From positions 1-43,351 of the forward strand of contig CALQZX010000008.1 of assembly GCA_943350175.1 (NCBI GenBank): 43,351 nt of DNA, given 5' to 3'. The position numbers were made by a program, and so were the translations under genes. The notes below the pieces were generated by a model, which saw nothing but the letters and a program-made list of their open reading frames with translations, was not told the DNA's origin and ran no database searches. Positions 17,057 through 25,682 of this stretch are shown here, in pieces (within the stretch, counting starts at the first letter, position 1; each line of letters begins with the position of its first letter). The stretch is from Parcubacteria group bacterium (lineage in GTDB: Bacteria; Patescibacteriota; Microgenomatia; UBA1400; PJMF01).

Positions 17057-20002
17057 ATGTTTTATCACCTAGAAGATGAAAAGCCGGTTGTTTTAGTTGT
17101 TTCTGAAGACGGTTTTGCTTTACCAAATCTAATTGTTGATTTTTTAAAATCAAATTCTTTAGAAACCAAACTGGTTTTTATTGATCAAGAATTTTTTTTA
17201 AAATATAAAAAGCTTTCCGAGCAAAAAATAAGAATTCATAAAATAATTTTTATTTTTGGATTTCACTCTAGTTCTCCAGATGTGTATAGAATAATTTTTG
17301 ACTTTTTTGAGCTGCTTTTTAGCAATCAGAATGAGGTAATTCCCATTACCATGATTTCCTCCATCAGCACCCCTTTGACCATTTTGGATGATTTTGGCGT
17401 AAATTATCAGGCTGGTTTAACAAATAAAGAATTATTTTTGAGAGAGTTTTTTAATAAATTTAGTCAAAATTTAACTTTTTTAGCGCAAGATTTGTTGATC
17501 TATAAGAAAAAACTAGATTATCCTCTACTCTTGTTTTTTTCTGCTTTTAAGCAAGGACACCTGCTGGATCCTCAAGCAAAGCTATATTTTCAAGACGAAT
17601 TAAGTTTTTTTGATTTAATTAAAGAACATTTAATTAAACCTCATCATCAGGCGAAATTTATAATTAGAGGTTCTGCTATTTCTTCTGAAAAATTACTTAA
17701 AAAAATTACTTATCTTTATGAGCAATATTTTCAAAAGAAGCTTTCAATTATTAAACTCTTTTCTGATGAAAAAAAACAAGACCTGCTTCAGGAGTTTAGT
17801 GTAGTTTCCAATTCTAAAAGCAAGATTGAAGATCTAATTGATCAGAGGATTAGAGATATTCTTAGCTTTGATGAAGAAATATCCTCTATTGCTCCATCTG
17901 AAGCAGAATTAGCTAAGGCAATGCAGCTTAATAAGCTACATAAGAGATGGAAAGAAAGCAAGCAGCTTGAAAAAGAACAGTTTGAAAAAGAGTCTCAAAA
18001 AATAGAAACATTGAAGTCTTCAGCTTTAATAGTTCAAGCCGATAAAGAAGTACTAGGCGGTCTAATTAATCCTGGTTTCAACTCTGAATTCATTGAAAAA
18101 ATTGAAGGACTCTTCTCTACTCAAAGAAAGAAAGAAAAAACATCTCGACAAGATAAAAACATATTACAGGGCAAATCGATTATAAAAAAAACCAAAAAAA
18201 GAAAAATCTTGTTTTGGTTTGGTATTATTGGTTTTAGCTTGGCCTCTGTCTTTTTAAGTCTTTTTTTTGTTTTTAATTTGAGTCAGAAAAAGCTAAACAA
18301 GCAGCTTTTGGAGGTAGTTAATAATGACGGGAAAAACATAGAAAGCATTGATCAATCAAGACTTTATGGTCTTTTCAGTTTTCAGTTAAAACAGTATGAA
18401 AAGATTCTTTTAGAAGAGGTTTTAACTGGAGCGATGGACATAAAAAATTTAAATAACTCTTTATTGTCTCTCTCTGGAGGAGATAAGGAATTTTCTGAAG
18501 CATTTTATAATCTTTATAAGAAAACTCTCGAGAGTGGAGTGGACTTAAGTAAATTTTATGAGGATCTAGAGATTGCTTTGGACAAAAAAATATTGGCACA
18601 AAAAACTCTAAATTCTTATTTATCTTCTCTAAATATGGAGTTATATCAGGGAGAAGAGAAGAATATTTGGCAAGCTAGTCTGAGTAGAAGCCAAGAAGGA
18701 ATAAAAAATTCACTTCAATATAAAAGATTTTTAACTCCTTTTAAAAATTTGCTTTTTCAGCCAGGTAGAACAAACATATTAGTCGTGGTCCAGGACAGTA
18801 GTGAGTTGCGATCCACAGGTGGATTTATCACAGATCTTATTTTACTGAGTTTTAATAACGGAATCTTAATTGATAAACAAATTCTAGATGCAAATGATAT
18901 TGACTCTAGAATTTATGGTCACAAAGATGCCGATCAAGAAATAAAAGATTTGCTTGGAGAAAATGTTTTATATCTACGAGACAGTAATTGGCAAGTTGAT
19001 TTTTCAAAAAGTAGTCAAGAAGCGCAGTGGTTTGCTGAACAAGTCACTGGTTCTAAAATTGATGTGACTATTGCATTAAATACAAAAACTATTTTAGAAA
19101 TTCTTGAAGTTATAAAAGAAATCAAGCTCGATGATGGTCTTTCGATCGACTTTACAAATTTCTTAGACAATCAGGAAAAAACTGCTTCTCTTGATTATAA
19201 AAATATTAGCAACGGCAAATTCACTTGGCAATTTTCAAATGCTTTGCTTGGAAGAATCTTGAATTTAACTCAACAGGAACTTTCAATTTTGAGCGATGTC
19301 CTGGTAAAAAATTTAAATCAAAGAGAAATTTTAATTCAATCTGATAATCAAAATTTGAAACAGGCGATTGAGGCCAATTCCTGGAGTGGGCAAAAAATAA
19401 AAGTAGCCTGTCCAGCTGAGTTTAAACAAGACGTCTGTGTGCTGGATTTTCTTTTGCAGGTGGAAAATAACGTTGGCGTTAATAAGATCAACCCTTATAT
19501 TAGAGAAACCATAGAACATAATATTGGAATCAGTAAGGATTTTATTCGTCATAAGCGTAAGGTAATTTTTGAAAACTTTTCAAGAAATAATATCTGGCCA
19601 CTTGGTTCTTATAAAAATTATCTTAAGTTTTATTTAAATCCAATTGCAAATTTAGAAAAAATTGAAATTGATGGAAAAAAAGTAGACGATCAAAGAATAA
19701 AAATTCTTAACTCTGAAGAAAATTTAGAAATAGGTATTCTTTTGGAGGTTCCAAAACAGAGTAGAGTCGAGTTCGTTGTCACTTATTTGGTTCCGAATAG
19801 AATGGAGCTGCCTTTTTCATACACTTTTTTTGACCAGAAGCAGGCGGGAATATTTGCTAAAAACACTAGTTACAACATTGTCTTTGAAGAGCAATTTAAA
19901 CCCCAACTAATTGCTCCTGCAGCCACTTATCAAAACAGAACCATTCACTTTGAAAATGACAATTCAGATCACTTTTTCTTCGCGGTTGATTTCAGTAACT
20001 GA
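17057..20002 (+). CDS. DUF4012 protein with N-terminal Rossmann-like extension
   Basis: 981 residues. Residues 1 to about 380 are cytoplasmic by prediction. Their start, PVVLVVSEDGFALPNLIVDFL with an alternating strand/helix pattern, resembles a degenerate NAD-type Rossmann fold but lacks a clear GxxGxxG. A charged linker leads to one transmembrane helix (about 385-410, LFWFGIIGFSLASVFLSLFFVF). The large outer domain contains the DUF4012 signature NILVVVQDSSELRSTGGFITDL (about 575) and ends in a beta-rich part. DUF4012 proteins are common in CPR and Actinobacteria, and their job is unknown. The family is usually near 600 residues, so the N-terminal third is an unusual addition. It stands alone, with about 200 bp free downstream. 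Confidence 0.8.
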   Translation: MFYHLEDEKPVVLVVSEDGFALPNLIVDFLKSNSLETKLVFIDQEFFLKYKKLSEQKIRIHKIIFIFGFHSSSPDVYRIIFDFFELLFSNQNEVIPITMISSISTPLTILDDFGVNYQAGLTNKELFLREFFNKFSQNLTFLAQDLLIYKKKLDYPLLLFFSAFKQGHLLDPQAKLYFQDELSFFDLIKEHLIKPHHQAKFIIRGSAISSEKLLKKITYLYEQYFQKKLSIIKLFSDEKKQDLLQEFSVVSNSKSKIEDLIDQRIRDILSFDEEISSIAPSEAELAKAMQLNKLHKRWKESKQLEKEQFEKESQKIETLKSSALIVQADKEVLGGLINPGFNSEFIEKIEGLFSTQRKKEKTSRQDKNILQGKSIIKKTKKRKILFWFGIIGFSLASVFLSLFFVFNLSQKKLNKQLLEVVNNDGKNIESIDQSRLYGLFSFQLKQYEKILLEEVLTGAMDIKNLNNSLLSLSGGDKEFSEAFYNLYKKTLESGVDLSKFYEDLEIALDKKILAQKTLNSYLSSLNMELYQGEEKNIWQASLSRSQEGIKNSLQYKRFLTPFKNLLFQPGRTNILVVVQDSSELRSTGGFITDLILLSFNNGILIDKQILDANDIDSRIYGHKDADQEIKDLLGENVLYLRDSNWQVDFSKSSQEAQWFAEQVTGSKIDVTIALNTKTILEILEVIKEIKLDDGLSIDFTNFLDNQEKTASLDYKNISNGKFTWQFSNALLGRILNLTQQELSILSDVLVKNLNQREILIQSDNQNLKQAIEANSWSGQKIKVACPAEFKQDVCVLDFLLQVENNVGVNKINPYIRETIEHNIGISKDFIRHKRKVIFENFSRNNIWPLGSYKNYLKFYLNPIANLEKIEIDGKKVDDQRIKILNSEENLEIGILLEVPKQSRVEFVVTYLVPNRMELPFSYTFFDQKQAGIFAKNTSYNIVFEEQFKPQLIAPAATYQNRTIHFENDNSDHFFFAVDFSN

Positions 20003-20031
20003 GAATTAGCTGAGAATAAGCTGAGATTTCC
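19999..20031 (+). repeat. Three imperfect 11-bp tandem repeats at the end of the DUF4012 gene
   Basis: CTGAGAATTAG, CTGAGAATAAG and CTGAGATTTCC follow one another, the first supplying the stop codon TGA. Probably simple slippage. The rest of the gap to rplY holds only a promoter. Confidence 0.6.
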
Positions 20032-20168
20032 ACGTGCTCTATTTTCTCATTTTGCCAAATTGATTTTAACATCAGTCTTTTTTAAACATTCAATATTACA
20101 AAAGTCTTTTTAGTTTGATCTAGTTAATATCAATTCACCTGTAAGATCTTTTAAGTCGAGACTTCTTG

Positions 20169-20177
20169 TGTTAGAAT
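20169..20177 (+). promoter_or_regulatory. Extended -10 promoter of rplY
   Basis: TGTTAGAAT: TAGAAT (20172-20177) with TG one base upstream. The leader of about 23 nt holds AAGAAAGG, a plausible ribosome binding site before the ATG at 20207, so this gene has an ordinary leader. Confidence 0.5.
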
Positions 20178-20206
20178 AGTCGCCTTAACCTAAGAAAGGC
20201 TTTATC

Positions 20207-20857
20207 ATGGAAAAAATTAAATTTGCTGTCTCAAAAAGACAGAACAAAAAAACCAATCAACTTCGTAAAGAGGGCATAGCTCCAGCTAACATGTACCAGG
20301 CTGGAAAAGAGTCTTTGTCTTTAGAGATTAATAATCTAGCTTTTTTGAAGCTAAATCGTAAATTAAATGAGAATGCCATTGTTTATTTGCAAGTTGAAGG
20401 TGAAAAGGGTGAGTTCCCAGTCATGATTGATGATATTCAATACGATGTTTTTGGTAAGAATTTATTGCACGTGGTTTTCAGAAAAGTTAATCTTTCTGAA
20501 AAAATTAAAGCCTATGTTTCTATCGAATTGATTAATGAATTTGATGTCGAAAATGGTGTTTTAGTCTTGGTGAAAGACAGTGTTGAAGTAGAAGCTCTGC
20601 CAGCTGACCTCCCAGAGAAATTTGAAATTGATCAAAGTCAACTTAAAGCTATTGGCGATCAAGTTTTTATGTCCTCATTAAACTTTGATTCTAGTAAGGT
20701 TTCCTTGGTCTTAGCTGAAGATGAAAATCCAGAAGAATCAGTTGTCGTTCTTGTTCAACAACAAGCAGAAGAAGCTGAAGAGGTTAGTACTGATTTGGTT
20801 GAGCCAGAATTGGTGGGCGAGAAGAAGGAAGAGGCCGCTCCAGACATTAAAGCTTAA
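20207..20857 (+). CDS. rplY: 50S ribosomal protein L25 (Ctc form)
   Basis: 216 residues, the two-domain long form. The N-terminal 5S rRNA-binding domain starts KFAVSKRQNKKTNQLRKEGIAPANMYQ (family: RxxxGKxxxxxLRxxGxxPAVxYG) and includes FPVMIDDIQYDVFGKNLLHVVF (family VxxxQxHPVxxxxxHVDF). The C-terminal TL5/Ctc domain contains VEVEALPADLPEKFEID. The acidic Glu/Ala tail is typical. Its stop overlaps the stop of the converging minus-strand gene by 4 nt. Confidence 0.95.
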   Translation: MEKIKFAVSKRQNKKTNQLRKEGIAPANMYQAGKESLSLEINNLAFLKLNRKLNENAIVYLQVEGEKGEFPVMIDDIQYDVFGKNLLHVVFRKVNLSEKIKAYVSIELINEFDVENGVLVLVKDSVEVEALPADLPEKFEIDQSQLKAIGDQVFMSSLNFDSSKVSLVLAEDENPEESVVVLVQQQAEEAEEVSTDLVEPELVGEKKEEAAPDIKA

Positions 20858-21315
20858 TTTATATTCGTTGTAATTTTATTAATTCTTGGTTCGATTCTTT
20901 GAGCTCGATCTAGATATTCTCCGGATAATTCTTTTGATCCCTTTATTTCGTGAAGTTGGCTTAAATTTAGAAAAAGTCCAAGGCTTTTTACTTTGTTTTT
21001 GTCTAATTCTTGATAATAATCCAATCTGTCTTGAACGTTATTTTCTTTCAAAATCATTTTTTGTGAAATCATTTCTTGATCTGAGACTGTGAAAACCTCG
21101 ATTTTTCTTAAGCTAATTTCTGGAGTATTTTTTTTCTCAAAAAGATAGAGATTAAACATTGCTGAGAGTAAGACTAAGATTATTAATGAAAACTCGAGGA
21201 ATGCGCCCTTGCCTGTCTTCTTAAGTAAAAAAGACAATCCAAAGCCAATGAGACTCAAAAAGAGCTTGAAACAAAGCCAGGTCAATCTTAGATAGAAAAG
21301 AAAATTATTAAACAT
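20854..21315 (-). CDS. Small membrane protein, function unknown
   Basis: 153 residues with two hydrophobic segments near the N-terminus (about 8-30 and 40-56), joined by a short KKTGKGAF loop, and a charged helical C-terminal region (about 60-153). No family recognised. It lies downstream of valS on the same strand, separated by repeat element copy A, whose arm supplies TACAAT 6 nt before its ATG, so its promoter may lie inside the element. It overlaps rplY tail to tail by 4 nt. Confidence 0.55.
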   Translation of the reverse strand: MFNNFLFYLRLTWLCFKLFLSLIGFGLSFLLKKTGKGAFLEFSLIILVLLSAMFNLYLFEKKNTPEISLRKIEVFTVSDQEMISQKMILKENNVQDRLDYYQELDKNKVKSLGLFLNLSQLHEIKGSKELSGEYLDRAQRIEPRINKITTNIN

Positions 21316-21317
21316 GA

Positions 21318-21492
21318 TTTAATTGTAAGTTTACGTAATATTTAATCCATTGAAGGAGCAGATTACGTCAGTATAAACGATTTCTCACGTGCTTAAACTG
21401 CGAGTTCATTGAGTGAGACGAAGATTGTTGGTTTTAACGTAGCAATAATTTTAGTCGAACGAGATTAAATGTTGCTTAAACTTACAATTAAA
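21318..21492 (-). repeat. Variable-arm inverted-repeat element, copy A
   Basis: Arms 21318-21347 and 21463-21492 are complementary at 27 of 30 positions (outer 16 and inner 8 perfect). The core (115 nt) reads on the minus strand and holds the conserved 39-nt block at 21393-21431 (30 of 39 identical to copy B by hand count) and the conserved end CTCCTTCAATG. It fills the gap between valS and the next gene exactly; the right arm contains the valS stop codon. Confidence 0.8.
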
Positions 21493-23740
21493 TTGTTGAG
21501 TCAGGCCAGGCACTACTAGCGAGGATTTTTTCTTCAACGAGATTTTCTTTGATCAATTCTTGCCAAATGGCCTCGGTGACAAAAGGAATAAAGGGGTGGA
21601 GGAGCTTAAGAAACGCCAATAAGCCTTTAAACATTAAATCTTGATTTATCAATCCTTTTTTTGATTCCTCTATGCATTGATCGCAAAACCAGTGCCAAAA
21701 CTCGTTGTAGAGTGTGTCGGCAGCAACGCCAATTTGAAAAGAATTTAGATTTTTACTAACTTCTTTAATAATTGATTGTAGTTTTTCTTCAAATGCCTGA
21801 TCTCCAGAACAACTCTCGACCTTTTTGTCTTTGTTTTCTTCTTTGCCTAGTAAAATAAAGCGACTAGCGTTCCAGAGCTTGTTGCTCAGGTTGCGTGTAG
21901 CTTTGAAATCTCCCTCGCTCACAGATTTATCTAATCCAGCGCTAGAGCGAATGATAAGGGCCATTCTAAGAGCGTCAGTGCCATATTTTTCACTGATTTC
22001 CATAGGATTAACCACATTGCCCTTGCTCTTACTCATCTTCTGGCCTTTGGCATCTCTAATCAGCCCATGCAGGTAGACGTTTTTAAATGGAGTTTTACCA
22101 GTTTTATAAATACCCATCATCAGCATTCTCATTACCCAGAACATCAAGATGTCGTAGGCAGTTTCCATGACTTGAGTGGGGTAGAATCTTTCAAAGTCTC
22201 CTGGTTTGTTATTAATCAATGTTACAAAAGGCCACTGACTTGAGGAAAACCAAGTGTCAAAGGTGTCTGTTTCTTGAATATAATCTGGGCCAGGATTTTC
22301 TTGACTGACTAGATATTTTGCTTCAATGCTGGCATTAAAACTTTGTAGTCCGGCGCTGATTGCTTGAATTGAATGTTCTTTGAGTAAGTCCTCGAGTTTT
22401 CCTGAAACGCGTTGTTTTTCTTGATCAATGAAAGTGAGTTGAGCATCTAGGTTTTCTGCGACTTTATACCAAATCGGCAAACGAATTCCCCAAACGATTT
22501 GACGGCTAATGTTCCAATCTTCTAGAGTTTCTAGCCAATGACGCAAAATTTTGTCATGACCCGCGCCATAAACTTTTACTTCGCCTTGATCGATTTTTTC
22601 AATTACTGCCTCCGTGAGTTTTTTAACTTTAATATAAAATTGAGGAAGTGGCAGTGGTTCAATTGGGTTGCTACAGCGGTAACAAACGCTTAAATTATTG
22701 TGATAGTTTTTCTCCACTTTGACGAGCAGGCCCTTGGCTTCTAGGTCTTTGACTACTTGTTCTCTGGCGACGACAACTTTCAAGCCCGCATATTTGCCAG
22801 CGGCAGCGGTCAGACGACCTTCGAAATCAACGATTTGAATCGGCTCTGGAAGTTCGTTTTTGTGTCTTTGCCAGGCAGCGAAGTCGTTAAAGTCATGATA
22901 GGGAGTAATTTTAACTACACCTGTGCCGAATTCTTTATCAACGAAGTCGTCAGCGATGACTTTTAATTTGAAATTGCCATTAAGACCTTCAACATCAATT
23001 TCTTGACCAATGTATTTTTGATATCTTTCGTCTTCTGGATGAACGGCTAGGCCGGTATCGCCAAATTTGGTTTCCGGTCTGGTGGTGGCTAAAACAAAAG
23101 GGCCATATTGGATATAATAAAGAGAAGTTTCTTGTTCTTTGTGATCTACCTCTAGATTGCTAAAAGCAGTGCCACACTTGGGACAAAAATTTACTAGGCG
23201 ATTAGTGCGATAAACCAATCCATCTTCATTCATCTTGGTAAAAGTTTCTAAAACTGTTTTAACAATGTCTTGATCCAGGGTAAATTTGTAGCGATTCCAG
23301 TCGGCACTGGCGCCTAATTTTTTGATTTGATCAACTGCTGTGGCGGAATTTTCACCGACATAATCCCAGATCATTTTAAAAAGAGTTTCGCGATCAAAAT
23401 TAAAGCGACTTTTGCCTTCTTTTTTTAGTTTCTTTTCAAAAATAAATTGCGTTTCAATACCAGCGTGATCGGTGCCAGGAATCCAAACGGTGTCTTTGCC
23501 TTGCATTCTGGCAAATCTAATCATAATGTCTTCCAGAGTAACGAACATCGCATGACCGACGTGTAGCGGGTCATTGGCGTTTGGAGGCGGCATAATAATC
23601 GAGAAGCTTTCTTTGGCTTTTTTCGATTTCTTTCTTAATTCTTGGTTGATTTCGCTATCTGGATTGAAACAATCATGATCTAGCCATAATTTGTAAATTT
23701 GGCTCTCATGTTCTTTGGCTTGATAGTTGGTGTCTAGCAT
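21488..23740 (-). CDS. valS: Valyl-tRNA synthetase
   Basis: 750 residues, a class I enzyme that charges tRNA-Val. HIGH motif region PPPNANDPLHVGHAM (near residue 51; most ValS have PNVTG), editing-domain motifs VLATTRPETKFGDTGLAVHPEDERY and GTGVVKITPYHDFNDF, zinc-type CPKCGTAFSNLEVDH, DTWFSSSQWP and KMSKSKGNVVNP. The C-terminal coiled-coil arm found in most ValS is absent, making it shorter than the usual 850-950 residues. The start overlaps the stop of the small ORF upstream (ATGCTAG), so the two are probably coupled. Confidence 0.96.
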   Translation of the reverse strand: MLDTNYQAKEHESQIYKLWLDHDCFNPDSEINQELRKKSKKAKESFSIIMPPPNANDPLHVGHAMFVTLEDIMIRFARMQGKDTVWIPGTDHAGIETQFIFEKKLKKEGKSRFNFDRETLFKMIWDYVGENSATAVDQIKKLGASADWNRYKFTLDQDIVKTVLETFTKMNEDGLVYRTNRLVNFCPKCGTAFSNLEVDHKEQETSLYYIQYGPFVLATTRPETKFGDTGLAVHPEDERYQKYIGQEIDVEGLNGNFKLKVIADDFVDKEFGTGVVKITPYHDFNDFAAWQRHKNELPEPIQIVDFEGRLTAAAGKYAGLKVVVAREQVVKDLEAKGLLVKVEKNYHNNLSVCYRCSNPIEPLPLPQFYIKVKKLTEAVIEKIDQGEVKVYGAGHDKILRHWLETLEDWNISRQIVWGIRLPIWYKVAENLDAQLTFIDQEKQRVSGKLEDLLKEHSIQAISAGLQSFNASIEAKYLVSQENPGPDYIQETDTFDTWFSSSQWPFVTLINNKPGDFERFYPTQVMETAYDILMFWVMRMLMMGIYKTGKTPFKNVYLHGLIRDAKGQKMSKSKGNVVNPMEISEKYGTDALRMALIIRSSAGLDKSVSEGDFKATRNLSNKLWNASRFILLGKEENKDKKVESCSGDQAFEEKLQSIIKEVSKNLNSFQIGVAADTLYNEFWHWFCDQCIEESKKGLINQDLMFKGLLAFLKLLHPFIPFVTEAIWQELIKENLVEEKILASSAWPDSTI

Positions 23741-23898
23741 GGTTTAAGAGCTTTTTTTATGGGATTTTTGGCTTTTTTCTTTTTCTTTAAAGCTGCTTCT
23801 TTTGCGTTGTTTAAACTCGTTAATATAAGTCGTTCTAGCTCGTAGTCTCTAGAAGCCTCTGTTTCTCTTGTTGGTTTATTCTCTTTTGGTTTACTCAT
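23734..23898 (-). CDS. 54-residue basic ORF coupled to valS
   Basis: Starts at the ATG at 23898, preceded by an excellent Shine-Dalgarno (AAAGGAGTTT then ATG). Its stop TAG lies in the ATGCTAG that begins valS. The product MSKPKENKPTRETEASRDYE followed by a Lys-rich second half is hydrophilic and basic, with no family recognised. It may be a small protein or act mainly to load ribosomes for valS. A TATAAT on the minus strand at 23921-23926 would give a leader of about 16 nt. Confidence 0.6.
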   Translation of the reverse strand: MSKPKENKPTRETEASRDYELERLILTSLNNAKEAALKKKKKAKNPIKKALKPC

Positions 23899-23920
23899 AA
23901 ACTCCTTTTTTTCAGAGGTA

Positions 23921-23926
23921 ATTATA
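23921..23926 (-). promoter_or_regulatory. -10 box of the small ORF-valS operon
   Basis: TATAAT on the minus strand, 22 nt before the ATG at 23898. The space holds the AAAGGAG ribosome binding site, so this transcript has a normal short leader. Confidence 0.5.
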
Positions 23927-23960
23927 GCATGATTAAAGCCATTTATTTTAAAAGGTGCTT

Positions 23961-23978
23961 TATAATCAGTAATATAAT
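23961..23978 (+). promoter_or_regulatory. Double -10 boxes in front of idi
   Basis: Two TATAAT hexamers, 23961-23966 and 23973-23978. The second ends 18 nt before the idi ATG, giving a leader of about 12 nt or less. No -35 was evident. Confidence 0.4.
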
Positions 23979-23996
23979 TATTCTTTTGAAAGAAAT

Positions 23997-24569
23997 ATGC
24001 GACAAGTAAATCTAGTCAACGCTCAAGATGAGATAATCGGTCACACCGATTTGTTTGACGCGCATCGTGGAGATGGCAAAAAACACCAGGCTATTTCTTT
24101 GTTTTTATTTCATAAAAAAAGTGATGGAAGTTTGGATCTTTTGCTTCAGCAAAGAAGCTCAGAAAAAATCGTTGGAGCTTTGCAATGGGCCAATACTCTG
24201 TGTGCTAATTTAATTCCGAGCGAAGATCACCTGACTTGTCTAAAAAGAAGAATGCTTGAGGAACTAGGCATTAAATGGCAAGAGAATTGGGTGGTGCAGG
24301 AAGTGAGCGTTCTTGATTATCAGGTGGCTTGTGAAAATGGTTTCTCGGAAAATGAAATGGATCATTTTTTTACTATCGTTTTTGACGATGAAAAATTTTC
24401 CAGCCTAAAAATTGAGCCAAATCAAGAAGAAGTGGCTGATTTTGCCTGGCTTGATTGGGATTCTATCAAAAATAAAGAAGTAGGGGACAAACAAATTACT
24501 CCTTGGTTTAATCTCTTTTTAGGTAATCAAGAAATTATTAGTAAAATTGGAAAATCATGCCAGAAATAA
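23997..24569 (+). CDS. idi: Isopentenyl-diphosphate delta-isomerase, type 1
   Basis: 190 residues, Nudix-fold enzyme that interconverts IPP and DMAPP. His23 and His30 (AHRGDGKKHQAIS) match the metal-binding pair, LQWANTLCANL carries the catalytic Cys69, the Nudix-like helix reads CLKRRMLEELGI, and SENEMDHFF holds the acidic residues of the active site. Odd point: the metal-ligand His two residues after the Cys in the E. coli enzyme is Asn71 here. It overlaps uppS by 13 nt, which places two isoprenoid steps in one operon. Confidence 0.88.
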   Translation: MRQVNLVNAQDEIIGHTDLFDAHRGDGKKHQAISLFLFHKKSDGSLDLLLQQRSSEKIVGALQWANTLCANLIPSEDHLTCLKRRMLEELGIKWQENWVVQEVSVLDYQVACENGFSENEMDHFFTIVFDDEKFSSLKIEPNQEEVADFAWLDWDSIKNKEVGDKQITPWFNLFLGNQEIISKIGKSCQK

Positions 24570-25234
24570 AATCATCAATTCCAAATCACGTTGCTATTAT
24601 TATGGACGGCAACCGCCGTTGGGCTCGCCAACATGGGCTGTCGATAATTAAAGGCCATCGTAAAGTAGCTGAAGAAATGATTGAGAGATTGGCTGATTTT
24701 GCCATTGCTTCAAAAATTGGCTATTTGACTCTTTGGGCTTTTAGCACGGAAAATTGGCAGAGATCCTCAGATGAAGTGGCAGGAATCATGAATCTTTTTC
24801 GTGAAACTTTTTCTACTAGCGCAGAACGACTCCATAAAAAAGGCGTCAGAGTGGCGGTTATTGGTGATTTGGGTCGTTTTCCAAAAGATATCCAGGATGG
24901 AGTAGAGTTTTGGATTAAAGAAACAGAAAACAATAAAAAATTAGTGGTTACTTTCGCTTTGAATTATGGCGGTAGAGATGAAATTGTGAGGGCTGTTAAG
25001 GCAGGTGGAGAAGAATTTGAAAACTACTTGGATACAAAGAAAATGATTGCTCTCCCAGATCCAGATCTACTAATTCGTCCTGGTGGTGAAAAGAGATTGT
25101 CTGGGTTTTTGACCTGGCAGACGGTTTACAGTGAATTGTATTTCACAGATGTTCTTATGCCGGATTTTGATGAAAAAGAATTCGCTGCTGCCTTGGCAGA
25201 TTATGCTCAGAGACAGCGTCGTTTTGGTAAATAA
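24557..25234 (+). CDS. uppS: Undecaprenyl-diphosphate synthase family (cis-prenyltransferase)
   Basis: 225 residues. HVAIIMDGNRRWARQHG gives the catalytic Asp17 of cis-prenyltransferases. Also present are LTLWAFSTENWQRSSDEV, FALNYGGRDEIVRAV and PDLLIRPGGEKRLSGFLTWQ with YSELYFTD. It condenses IPP units onto an allylic diphosphate to make the lipid carrier for cell-wall synthesis. The conserved RLSNF is RLSGF here. It shares an operon with idi. Its end faces the pilin cluster with only 27 bp between. Confidence 0.95.
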   Translation: MPEIKSSIPNHVAIIMDGNRRWARQHGLSIIKGHRKVAEEMIERLADFAIASKIGYLTLWAFSTENWQRSSDEVAGIMNLFRETFSTSAERLHKKGVRVAVIGDLGRFPKDIQDGVEFWIKETENNKKLVVTFALNYGGRDEIVRAVKAGGEEFENYLDTKKMIALPDPDLLIRPGGEKRLSGFLTWQTVYSELYFTDVLMPDFDEKEFAAALADYAQRQRRFGK

Positions 25235-25261
25235 TTTTCTCTCATTTCATTTATCAATCAC

Positions 25262-25624
25262 TTACCAGTTTTTGCCAGATCCAGGGATGGCAAAGGTTTT
25301 GATGGATTCGATGCCTGTGAATTCAGAAATCAGGTTAATGATGATGAAAGAAGATAATGCCAAAATAATGCCAACAATAGCAAAGGTAATGGTGTTTTTG
25401 GATTTTTCAGTAGCCTGGCTATTGCCGCCCATCACCATCATGTTGAAAGCAGCGTAAATAATCATGATAAAACCGACAATTCCAAGAACTGTTAGTGAAA
25501 CAGAGAGGATGTTGGCCAATAAGCAGCCAATGCCTTGAATAGTGGCGGTGTCGCCACTAACACACCCAGGACTAATAGCTGTCCATTCTTGTGTTTGAGC
25601 GTAAGCTTGTTTGACGATTTGCAT
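25262..25624 (-). CDS. VirB2-like pilin paralogue 1
   Basis: 120 residues: short N-terminal region with two Cys (PGCVSGDTATIQGIGCLLANIL), then two hydrophobic helices separated by the polar loop MVMGGNSQATEKSKNTIT and ending FAIVGIILALSSFIIINLI. The loop matches the GGD-x-K-x-AR pattern of its neighbours in weaker form, making it the most diverged member. It is the last gene of the array, behind a terminator, with its own AAAAGGAAC binding site, so it is probably expressed less than paralogue 2. Confidence 0.75.
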   Translation of the reverse strand: MQIVKQAYAQTQEWTAISPGCVSGDTATIQGIGCLLANILSVSLTVLGIVGFIMIIYAAFNMMVMGGNSQATEKSKNTITFAIVGIILALSSFIIINLISEFTGIESIKTFAIPGSGKNW

Positions 25625-25636
25625 TTGTTCCTTTTA

Positions 25637-25662
25637 AAAACCCGCTTAAAAAAGCGGGTTTT
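25637..25662 (-). terminator. Rho-independent terminator after pilin paralogue 2
   Basis: AAAACCCGCTT and AAGCGGGTTTT form a perfect 11-bp stem with a 4-nt loop. On the minus strand it is followed by a short T run (GCGGGTTTTTAAAAGG). It is the only clear intrinsic terminator I see in the window. Confidence 0.85.
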
Positions 25663-25682
25663 CGATGTTTTAACTATATTCC

